From NCBI GenBank assembly GCA_934615645.1, contig CAKTTR010000027.1, positions 1-25,462 on the forward strand: a DNA stretch of 25,462 bases, in the 5' to 3' direction. How positions within the stretch are numbered: position 1 is the first letter of the stretch; every line of letters starts with the position of its first letter. The notes beneath the pieces are model-generated. The model ran no database searches, was not told the DNA's origin, and saw only the letters and a program-made list of their open reading frames with translations. This document shows, one piece after another, positions 12,701 through 18,970 of the stretch. Origin of the DNA: an uncultured Oscillospiraceae bacterium. GTDB lineage: Bacteria > Bacillota > Clostridia > Oscillospirales > Oscillospiraceae. The position numbers were made by a program, and so were the translations under genes.

Positions 12701-15167
12701 CAAATTCGACGTCTATCCCTATGATCTGGATGACAAGACCCTCTTTGCCAAGTACGAAGAGACGGGCGAATTTGATGACAACGGCTACCCCGTTTACAAA
12801 GTCTGGGTCACCCAGGAAGGTGCAGATGGCGGCTGCTGCGGCGGCGGTTCCGCAGAGACAGACGGCGACTATTATGTGGTCTATTTCAGCGCCGGTGCGA
12901 ACCCGACGTTCCAGTACGGCAGCGTTGTCCCGGCAGAGCCGGTGGTGCTTACGGTTTATGAGCAGTACGAAGATGAGAATGTAGCTTCTGTGAAGACATA
13001 CACCGCCAGCGATCTGGACGCGCTGGCCAAGAAGGGCGTCGTCGGTTACCAGTTCTGGAGCATGACGAGCGGCGAGGAGAAGACGGTCGCAGCCAATGAG
13101 TATGTGACCATCGCCGACCTGCTGGCTGACGCCGGTCTGGACTTCGCCGAAGGCGACACGATCTCCGCCGCCGCCAGTGACGGCGCAGCGGCAGGCATGA
13201 GCTTCGCCGACAGCAACACCTGCAAATATTACATCGACGACGAGACGAAGGAAAAGACGGAAGTGCCTGCCGCCATCCTGCTGTCCTGGAACAGCGGCGC
13301 TGGCTCCGCGGAAGAGATCGCGAAGACGGCTTACCGCTCCGGTAACCTGCGCTTTGCCTACGGCATCACCGAAGAGCAGTACGGCACGGTCCATGGCAGA
13401 CGCCTGGCTAGCGGCATTACGTCCATCACGGTCGTGCACCCGGCCCGCACCGTCCTGACGGTTTTGGAAAAGACGGAAGGCAGCGACGCTGTCACCGTGA
13501 AGAGCTACAAGATCGCGGATCTGGCAGCCTTGAAGACGGAAGGAACCATCGGCTACCAGTTCTGGAAGACGGGCAGTGATGTTGAACAGACGATGGCGGC
13601 GACGGAATACGTTACCATCGAGAATCTGCTGGCAGACGCCGGTGTGGACTTCGCAGCAGGCGATACCGTCTCCGCGTCTGATCCGACGGGCTTTGCCTCC
13701 AACCTCACGTATGAGGACATGGGCGTTTACAAGTACTATTGCACGAAAGACGGTGCAACGGAAGTCCCCGCCGCCCTGGCTTTGAGCTGGGCGACTGGCA
13801 CGGGCGACCTGGCCAGCGTTGCCGCAAAGGCGGAAAACACTGGTAACATCCGCTTCGGCTATGGCATTAGCGAGGCCCAGTACGAAGCAAAGAATGTCGG
13901 CGGCAAGCGCCTGGTCAGCAAAATTGCGACGGTCACCGTCACGCATCCGGCGCCCACGGTCCTGACGGTCCTGGAAAAGACGGAAGGCAGCGACGCTGTT
14001 ACCGCCAAGAGCTACACCGCGGCAGAGCTGGACGCTCTGAAGACGGAAGGCACCATCGGCTATCAGTTCTGGAAGACGGGCAGCGATGTTGAACAGACGA
14101 TGGCAGCGACGGAATACGTCACCATCGAGAACCTGCTGGCAGATGCCGGTGTGGACTTCGCAGCAGGCGACACCGTCTCGGCGTCCGACCCGACGGGCTT
14201 TGCCTCCAACCTCACGTATGAGGACATGGGCATCTACAAGTATTACTGCACCGCCGATGGGGCAACGGAAGTCCCCGCTGCCTTGGCTTTGAGCTGGGCG
14301 ACTGGCACGGGCGACCTGGCCAGCGTTGCCGCAAAGGCGGAAAACACCGGCAACATCCGCTTCGGCTATGGCATTAGCGAGGCCCAGTACGAAGCAAAGA
14401 ACGTCGGCGGCAAGCGCCTGGTCAGCAAGATCGCAACGGTCACCGTGACCCACGCGGCCCCCTGCAAGCATGAGACGACGGAGCTGCGAAACGCAGTCCT
14501 GGCGACCTGCACGACAGACGGCTACACCGGCGACGTGGTCTGCACAAACTGCGGCGCAACGATCAAGACCGGCGAGAAGATCCCGGCCTTTGGCTGCCCC
14601 AGTGCTGACTTCACGGATATGCCCGCGGTGACCTATTGGTCGCACAACGCGCTGGATTACGCGCTGCAGAACAGCCTGCTCTACGGCACGTCCGCAACGA
14701 CGATCGCCCCGCAGGCGAACACGACCCGCGCAATGCTGGTCAGCATTCTCTACCGGCAGGAGGGCAAGCCCGCCGTTCAGGCAGCGGCCAGCTTCACCGA
14801 TGTGGCAGAGAACATGTGGTATGCGGATGCAGTCGCCTGGGCGGCTGAGAACGGGATCGTCTACGGCGTGACGGAAGACAAGTTTGACCCGAACGGCAAC
14901 CTGACGCGGGAGCAGATCGCAGCGATCCTGTACCGCTACGCAGGGTTCAAGGGCCGCGACATGGCAGCCCGTGCAGATCTGGCGTCCTTCCCGGATGCAG
15001 ATGCTGTCAGCAGCTACGCAAAGGACGCAATGTCCTGGGCTGTGGCAGAGAACATCCTGGCCGGCAGCAAGACGAGCGACGGCACGACGTACCTGCAGCC
15101 GCGCAACACCGCAACGCGGGAGCAGGTCGCCCAGCTGATGATGCAGTACATCGAGGCAGGCAAATAA
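9765..15167 (+). CDS. SLH surface protein with BspA-like leucine-rich repeats and three tandem domains
   Basis: A very large exported protein of 1800 residues. I choose ATG 9765 (AAGGAAG 7 bases upstream, then a signal peptide of about 30 residues); an in-frame TTG at 9747 overlaps the leader. A short BspA-type LRR_5 block comes first, then a four-Cys cassette (about 176-221). A long LRR_5 array follows to about residue 970, with repeats of the form I-G-x-x-A-F ... L-x-x-V-x-[IL]-P. A C-C-G-G-G-S motif lies near 1024. Three tandem domains of exactly 169 residues (1060-1566) follow. A second Cys cassette (C-T-T-D-G-Y-T-G-D-V-V-C-x-x-C-G) leads into three SLH motifs (about 1612-1800) that should anchor it to the cell wall. 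The C-terminus is homologous to that of the SLH/GLUG protein across the locus. Its tandem domains are shared with the operon's membrane-anchored protein, which argues for one system. Likely a receptor or adhesin. Confidence 0.9.
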   Translation: MKTHKTPLRRVLGLILCLSMLVSLALPALGAAPVTETPAAPTAQSAFDFNASTGTIDGYTGSDTDVVIPASIDGVDVKTLDHAFMNSGVTTVVIPSTVKVIGEYEFDYCDSLTDLYFYGDVPVGLESINDYTATDFTLHCKAKHEDSYTDIADGYVTVEADISDDLADPAYPSHNLKYTDNGDGTHSAVCTDEGCSYTITNEAHKYVGAVCACGAKLDGNDPKYFNFEIRDDGKAWLLGYTGPGGDITIPATYTDGDGKTYDVVGVHSRAFCGYNGGYDYDGQTPASVAEMITGITVPASVTTVEDYAFNYVGRFHTKNWNLAKLVFEADDVVFGVAALAGNPNLTTVTLPAQQTAISSSLLSSNTSLAEITIPATVTEVGANAFRGDTALRKVNFLGTTPPLMTGDSSTPISGTQYPFAGCTSLLLSVPAAHLSAYQEAWSAMLSASQSCAGDITLVGDGTEDPEVASIPDFNIYVNDTTAESEQPQYITYHVTDFDNATKSGKVEVKYVGFNDGGTLTIPETVTSKVAGKDWTFTVTGIGVQAMMTYEMVGASSNYWFTKVEFPSTLEYISASGCRSLERVTELDFSNTKLHTIGESAFYGCNAVKTVKLPATLEKMGAESSVEVGDDDNKETLTYTENVFACCDALENIFVDENNPNFKDIDGILFTKNGKKLIRYPNARPATHYDIPAGVEVIGCQAFMQSYKGKSVLETVSFPDSVKLIESLAFRQSSLTEVTLPVNATFGTCAFDICKKLTKVTIPEGVTALSDYMFWSCENLAEISCPDSLKTIGDSCFGHTGLAKVDLNKVETIGGYAFYYNKNLTEIAIPATVTKIGTAAFCNNENLAKAVFEEGAKTVGAYMFFDDYALSDLRLVDSIETIGDAAFGYCVALKSVTLPKSLKTMGGGVFYKCWKNLYKVIIPDEAQITKLPANTFESCQALTYLYLGQNITATGPVSLYDTNANLVVDTACVEDSFNRSKFDVYPYDLDDKTLFAKYEETGEFDDNGYPVYKVWVTQEGADGGCCGGGSAETDGDYYVVYFSAGANPTFQYGSVVPAEPVVLTVYEQYEDENVASVKTYTASDLDALAKKGVVGYQFWSMTSGEEKTVAANEYVTIADLLADAGLDFAEGDTISAAASDGAAAGMSFADSNTCKYYIDDETKEKTEVPAAILLSWNSGAGSAEEIAKTAYRSGNLRFAYGITEEQYGTVHGRRLASGITSITVVHPARTVLTVLEKTEGSDAVTVKSYKIADLAALKTEGTIGYQFWKTGSDVEQTMAATEYVTIENLLADAGVDFAAGDTVSASDPTGFASNLTYEDMGVYKYYCTKDGATEVPAALALSWATGTGDLASVAAKAENTGNIRFGYGISEAQYEAKNVGGKRLVSKIATVTVTHPAPTVLTVLEKTEGSDAVTAKSYTAAELDALKTEGTIGYQFWKTGSDVEQTMAATEYVTIENLLADAGVDFAAGDTVSASDPTGFASNLTYEDMGIYKYYCTADGATEVPAALALSWATGTGDLASVAAKAENTGNIRFGYGISEAQYEAKNVGGKRLVSKIATVTVTHAAPCKHETTELRNAVLATCTTDGYTGDVVCTNCGATIKTGEKIPAFGCPSADFTDMPAVTYWSHNALDYALQNSLLYGTSATTIAPQANTTRAMLVSILYRQEGKPAVQAAASFTDVAENMWYADAVAWAAENGIVYGVTEDKFDPNGNLTREQIAAILYRYAGFKGRDMAARADLASFPDADAVSSYAKDAMSWAVAENILAGSKTSDGTTYLQPRNTATREQVAQLMMQYIEAGK
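12942..14462 (+). repeat. Three tandem 507-base coding repeats
   Basis: Three in-frame units of exactly 507 bases (12942-13448, 13449-13955, 13956-14462) encode 169-residue domains. Units 2 and 3 differ at only 8 of 169 residues by my count; unit 1 is diverged. Shared landmarks are V-L-T-V, G-Y-Q-F-W, V-T-I-x-[ND]-L-L-A-D-A-G, K-Y-Y, V-P-A-A and a C-terminal V-T-V-[TV]-H. Recent duplication or gene conversion is likely between the last two. Confidence 0.92.
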
Positions 15168-15211
15168 GCTGGCTTCCTTGCATCTAGCAAAAACGTAAAA
15201 CAATCGCGCAG

Positions 15212-15258
15212 GGCCGCTATCTGGCAAATCAGATAGCGGCCCTGTCAGAATCCGGCGG
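15212..15258. repeat. 47-base hairpin repeat, copy 1
   Basis: This copy is identical over 47 bases to the copy at 16085-16131. The stem GGGCCGCTATCTG (15211-15223) pairs perfectly with 15230-15242 around GCAAAT. It lies 44 bases after the SLH/LRR stop codon. No U tract follows, so it is either a REP-like dispersed element or a non-canonical terminator. Confidence 0.85.
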
Positions 15259-15285
15259 CGCCGGAGAGAACGGAGGATTCCACGC

Positions 15286-16065
15286 ATGTATACAGAGGAT
15301 TTGCTGCAGGCGCAGCTGGAGGCCCGGCAGGCCGGGCGGGATTTCGCCGTGGCGACGATCGCCGAGGCCCTGGGCAGCACGCCCCGGACCAACGGGAAAA
15401 TGATCGTCTATGCCGATGGCACGACGCTGGGTACCGTCGGCGGCGGTGCGGCGGAGCTGCAGGTGACGAAGGACGCCGTGGCCCAGATCAAACGCGGCTG
15501 CAATGTGCTGCATCATTATAATGTCGGCGCGGAGACGGCGGACGATGGGATGCAGTGCGGCGGCAAGCTGTCCGTCCTGATCGAGGTCTACCGGTCAAAT
15601 CCGCTGCTGGTCGTCGTCGGCGGCGGCCATGTGGGCCGGTGCCTGATCCGCGTGGCAAAGCAGACGGGCTTTGACGTCCTGCTCTTTGACGACCGCCCGG
15701 CGGAGGCAGTGCCGGAATCCGCGGCGCTGGCCGATCGCTTTATTCGGGTCGCGGATTTTGCACAGGATATCTGCGCGGCGGATGTCCCGGCGGGCGCATA
15801 TTTCGTCATCTGTGGGCACAGCCATGCCGATGACGGCATCGCCCTCAAGGCGGCGCTGACAAAGCAGGCGGCCTATGTCGGGATGCTGGGCAGCCGGAGA
15901 AAGATGGAGGCGCTGTTTGCCATGCTGCGAGAGCAGGGCGTTACAGAGGCCCAACTGGCTGCAGTCCATACGCCCATCGGCCTGGACCTGGGCGGCGAGA
16001 CCCCGCCGGAGATCGCCATCGCCATCCTGGCGGAGATCCTCCAGGTCAAAAACGGCCGGGCATAG
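15286..16065 (+). CDS. XdhC/CoxI-family molybdenum-enzyme maturation protein
   Basis: A cytoplasmic protein of 259 residues with both expected parts. The N-terminal XdhC_CoxI domain contains G-S-T-P-R-T-N-G-K-M and T-V-G-G-G-A-A-E, and C-G-G before the linker. The C-terminal Rossmann domain contains V-V-V-G-G-G-H-V-G (109-117), F-D-D-R and G-H-S-H-A-D-D. The end has Y-V-G-M-L-G-S-R-R-K and P-I-G-L-D-L-G-G-E-T-P-P-E-I-A, which are diagnostic of the family. Relatives bind molybdenum cofactor, sulfurate it and hand it to xanthine dehydrogenase-like hydroxylases. GGAGG at 15272-15276 supports the start. No molybdenum hydroxylase gene lies in the window, so the gene is an orphan here. It is bracketed by the two 47-base hairpin repeats. 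Confidence 0.93.
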   Translation: MYTEDLLQAQLEARQAGRDFAVATIAEALGSTPRTNGKMIVYADGTTLGTVGGGAAELQVTKDAVAQIKRGCNVLHHYNVGAETADDGMQCGGKLSVLIEVYRSNPLLVVVGGGHVGRCLIRVAKQTGFDVLLFDDRPAEAVPESAALADRFIRVADFAQDICAADVPAGAYFVICGHSHADDGIALKAALTKQAAYVGMLGSRRKMEALFAMLREQGVTEAQLAAVHTPIGLDLGGETPPEIAIAILAEILQVKNGRA

Positions 16066-16084
16066 TAATAACTTAATGATACAA

Positions 16085-16131
16085 GGCCGCTATCTGGCAA
16101 ATCAGATAGCGGCCCTGTCAGAATCCGGCGG
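16085..16131. repeat. 47-base hairpin repeat, copy 2
   Basis: A second identical copy in direct orientation, 873 bases from the first. The stem GGCCGCTATCTG (16085-16096) pairs with 16103-16114. It lies about 20 bases after the xdhC stop codon and just upstream of the thyA promoter. Confidence 0.85.
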
Positions 16132-16148
16132 GCTGCGGGCTTTTCTGC

Positions 16149-16177
16149 TTGCCTGCCGGGTATTTTTTTGTTATGAT
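16149..16177 (+). promoter_or_regulatory. Predicted thyA operon promoter
   Basis: TTGCCT (16149-16154), a 17-base spacer containing a T tract, and TATGAT (16172-16177) lie about 30 bases ahead of the thyA start. Confidence 0.6.
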
Positions 16178-16208
16178 AAAAGAAATGACGAAAAAGGAGG
16201 CCTGCCTT

Positions 16209-17039
16209 ATGAGTAAAGCAGACGAGATTTACCGCGCAACTTGCCGGGAAATTCTGGACCATGGCGTCTGGGATACCGATTTGCAGGTGCGCCCCCATTG
16301 GGATGACGGCACGCCTGCCCATACGATCAAGAAATTCGGCGTGGTCAACCGGTATGACCTGCAGGAGGAATTCCCGATCATGACGCTGCGGCGGACGTAT
16401 TGGAAATCCTGCATCGGGGAGCTTTTGTGGATCTGGCAGAAGAAATCCAATCGCATCGCCGACCTGGGCAGCCATATTTGGGATGCCTGGGCGGATGAAA
16501 ACGGCACCATCGGGAAAGCCTATGGCTATCAGCTGGGCGTCAAGCACCAGTACCCGGAGGGCGAATTTGACCAGGTCGACCGGGTGCTCTATGACCTGAA
16601 GCACAACCCGGCCAGCCGCCGGATCCTCACGAATATCTATAACTTTGCGGACCTGCACGAGATGGGCCTGTACCCCTGCGCCTATTCCATGACCTTCAAC
16701 GTCTCCGGCAACCGCCTCAATGCGATCCTCAACCAGCGCTCCCAGGATATGCTGACGGCCAATAACTGGAATGTTGTCCAGTATGCCGCCCTGGTGCATA
16801 TGATGGCCCAGGTCTCCGGCCTGCAGGCCGGGGAGCTGGTGCATGTCATCGCCGATTGCCATATTTATGACCGGCATATCCCGCTGGTGGAGAAAATGCT
16901 CCAGAACGAAGCGCGCCCCGCGCCCCAATTCCGGATGGACCCGGCGGTGACGGATTTCTACGCGTTCACCGTCGACAGCTTCCACTTTGACGGCTACGAT
17001 CCGTGCCCGTTTGATGAGAAGATCCCCGTGGCGATCTGA
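16209..17039 (+). CDS. thyA: Thymidylate synthase
   Basis: This enzyme (276 residues) makes dTMP from dUMP, using methylene-tetrahydrofolate and releasing dihydrofolate. The catalytic Cys157 sits in L-Y-P-C-A-Y-S. The phosphate- and dUMP-binding motif N-Q-R-S-Q-D follows. N-W-N-V-V-Q-Y-A-A-L-V-H-M-M-A-Q holds the Asn that recognises uracil, and D-C-H-I-Y-D-R-H holds the His/Tyr pair that binds deoxyribose. ATG 16209 is chosen because AAGGAGG (16194-16200) lies 8 bases upstream; an earlier in-frame codon at 16149 falls on the -35 box of the predicted promoter. The dihydrofolate reductase gene begins 10 bases after the stop codon, so the product of one enzyme is recycled by the next. Confidence 0.97.
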   Translation: MSKADEIYRATCREILDHGVWDTDLQVRPHWDDGTPAHTIKKFGVVNRYDLQEEFPIMTLRRTYWKSCIGELLWIWQKKSNRIADLGSHIWDAWADENGTIGKAYGYQLGVKHQYPEGEFDQVDRVLYDLKHNPASRRILTNIYNFADLHEMGLYPCAYSMTFNVSGNRLNAILNQRSQDMLTANNWNVVQYAALVHMMAQVSGLQAGELVHVIADCHIYDRHIPLVEKMLQNEARPAPQFRMDPAVTDFYAFTVDSFHFDGYDPCPFDEKIPVAI

Positions 17040-17049
17040 GGCGGCAGAG

Positions 17050-17589
17050 ATGGAGCAGAAAAATGGCATGAGCCTGGTCGTCAATGTGACGCAAAATTGG
17101 GGCATCGGCCGGGGAAACCAGCTGCTGGTCTCCCTGCCGGGGGACCTCCGACGCTTTCGCCAGCTGACCCTGGGCAAGACGGTGATCTTGGGCCGCCGCA
17201 CGCTGGCGACGTTCCCTGGCGGCAGGCCGCTGCCGGGGCGGGAGAATTTTATCCTCTCCCGGGATCCTGCGTTTCAGGTACCCGGCGCCCGCGTCTTTCC
17301 GGATCTTCCGGCGCTGCTGCAGGCGGCCCGGGCGCTGCCGGGCGATCGCCTGTGCGTCATCGGCGGTGCCAGCGTCTACGAGGCGCTGCTGGATTATTGC
17401 AGCATGGCCTATGTGACAAAAACATTTCTCGCCCCCCCGGCGGACCGGTTCTTCCCGGACCTTGACGTGCTGCCCCAGTGGTCTGTGGTGGAGCGCTCGC
17501 CACTGCAGGAGGAAAATGGCGTCACCTATCAATACATCAACTATCAAAATGCCGCGCCAAAGCCACTGGCAGAAAGGAAATTGCTATGA
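17050..17589 (+). CDS. folA: Dihydrofolate reductase
   Basis: This 179-residue enzyme reduces the dihydrofolate released by thymidylate synthase, with NADPH. The motifs N-W-G-I-G-R-G-N-Q-L, L-P-G-D-L-R-R-F (with the catalytic acid), G-K-T-V-I-L-G-R-R-T, P-L-P-G-R-E-N-F-I-L-S-R and V-I-G-G-A-S-V-Y match the family in order. The usual L-P-W of the active site reads L-L-V here, a form I associate with Clostridia enzymes. The start is either ATG 17050 or ATG 17068; the later one would give M-S-L-V-V-N-V, close to many family starts. The gene overlaps the aminopeptidase start by 4 bases (ATGA, 17586-17589). Confidence 0.94.
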   Translation: MEQKNGMSLVVNVTQNWGIGRGNQLLVSLPGDLRRFRQLTLGKTVILGRRTLATFPGGRPLPGRENFILSRDPAFQVPGARVFPDLPALLQAARALPGDRLCVIGGASVYEALLDYCSMAYVTKTFLAPPADRFFPDLDVLPQWSVVERSPLQEENGVTYQYINYQNAAPKPLAERKLL

Positions 17590-18809
17590 AAAAAACGGTA
17601 CTGCGCAGCTATGCCAAGCTGATCGCCCGCACCGGCGTGAATATTCAGAAGGGCCAGGAGGTTGTGATCCAGGCGGAGCTGGACCAGCCGGAGTTTGTCA
17701 CGATGCTGGTCGAGGAGTGCTACCGCGCCGGGGCCGGGAAGGTCGCGGTGGAATGGGAGCACCAAAAGCTGCAGAAGCTCCATGTGCGCTATCAGGCGGA
17801 AAAGACCCTGGCAACGGTCGAAGCCTGGGAGGAGGCCAAGCTGCAGCACTATGTTGATCGCCTGCCCTGCCGCATCTATCTCCTCTCGGAGGATCCGGAC
17901 GGGCTTAAGGGCGTCAACCATGCCAAGCAGGCCAAGGCGATCCAGAAGCGCAACGCCATCATCAAGCCCTATCGGGATAAGATGGAAAATTACTACCAGT
18001 GGTGCATCGCCGCGGTGCCCGGCGTCGCCTGGGCGAAAAAGCTGTTCCCGGAGTGCTCCAAGGCCCAAGCTGTCGAAGCCCTGTGGGAGGCGATCCTGGC
18101 AGCCAGCCGCGTGACGGACGACCCGTTGGCGGCCTGGCAGGCGCATAATGACGACCTGCACCGCCGCTGTGATTACCTCAACGCCCTGAAGATTCGCACG
18201 CTGGAATACCATAGCAGCAACGGGACGGACCTGCGCGTCGGCATGATCCCGGAGGCGGAGTTTAAAGGCGGCAGCGATACGGACCGCAAGGGCATTTTCT
18301 TCAATGCAAATATCCCCACAGAAGAGTGCTTTATCTCCCCCAAGCGCGGCGAAGCGGAGGGAATCGTCTATGCCACGATGCCCCTGTCCTACCAGGGCCA
18401 GCTGATCGAGGGCTTCTGGCTGCGGTTTGCCGGCGGCAAGGTCGTCGAGCTGCACGCGGAGAAAAACGAGGAACTGCTGCGGACGCTGGTCGGCATGGAC
18501 GAAGGCGCGGCGTATCTGGGCGAATGCGCCTTGGTGCCCTATGACTCGCCGATCCGCCAGAGCGGGCTGCTGTTTTATAACACCCTCTTCGATGAAAACG
18601 CCGCCTGCCATCTGGCCCTGGGCATGGGCTTTGCTGATACCATCCGCGATTATGAGCAGCATACGCTGGCCGAGTGCCGCGCCTTGGGCGTCAACGATTC
18701 CATGATCCATGAGGACTTTATGATCGGCTCTGCCGACCTTTCCATTGATGCTCACACAGAAGACGGCCGGGTCGTTCCCATTTTCCGCGACGGCACTTGG
18801 GCATTCTGA
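17586..18809 (+). CDS. M29-family metallo-aminopeptidase (AmpS/PepS type)
   Basis: A cytoplasmic aminopeptidase of 407 residues, the usual family length. The metal-binding signatures are in the C-terminal half: a Glu in S-P-K-R-G-E-A-E-G, a Glu in G-E-C-A-L-V-P, a His in N-A-A-C-H-L-A-L-G, and the H-E-D-F-M-I-G-S motif near the end, followed by P-I-F-R-D-G-T-W. Family members bind two metal ions and trim N-terminal residues from peptides. ATG 17586 is preferred: AAAGGAAA precedes it and it overlaps the folA stop codon. It is the third gene of the thyA-folA operon, with no evident functional link to folate metabolism. Confidence 0.92.
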   Translation: MKKTVLRSYAKLIARTGVNIQKGQEVVIQAELDQPEFVTMLVEECYRAGAGKVAVEWEHQKLQKLHVRYQAEKTLATVEAWEEAKLQHYVDRLPCRIYLLSEDPDGLKGVNHAKQAKAIQKRNAIIKPYRDKMENYYQWCIAAVPGVAWAKKLFPECSKAQAVEALWEAILAASRVTDDPLAAWQAHNDDLHRRCDYLNALKIRTLEYHSSNGTDLRVGMIPEAEFKGGSDTDRKGIFFNANIPTEECFISPKRGEAEGIVYATMPLSYQGQLIEGFWLRFAGGKVVELHAEKNEELLRTLVGMDEGAAYLGECALVPYDSPIRQSGLLFYNTLFDENAACHLALGMGFADTIRDYEQHTLAECRALGVNDSMIHEDFMIGSADLSIDAHTEDGRVVPIFRDGTWAF

Positions 18810-18883
18810 GCCCTAAAACCGGGGTTCCCTCGCCCTAAGTTTTGCAGGAGGACAGGAAGATACAAAAAATTACGAAAAAAGTA

Positions 18884-18912
18884 TTGCCAAGGGGGAAAAA
18901 CGGGTATATAAT
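18884..18912 (+). promoter_or_regulatory. Predicted rpoD promoter
   Basis: TTGCCA (18884-18889), a 17-base spacer and a perfect TATAAT (18907-18912) lie 58 bases before the rpoD start. This gives rpoD its own sigma-70 promoter. Confidence 0.8.
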
Positions 18913-18970
18913 AAATCAGATGCGCAAATTCAGTATTTTTGCGCATAATGCTGGAACAAGGGTGTGCAAA

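Noticed and set aside
10251..15392. Minus-strand open frames of 635 and 979 codons opposite the SLH/LRR gene
   Set aside because: They mirror the tandem repeats of the true gene and run through the hairpin repeat beyond its stop. No recognisable domains or plausible ribosome-binding site.
18842..18970. Longer N-terminus for RpoD
   Set aside because: This extension would begin before the predicted promoter and has no family resemblance.
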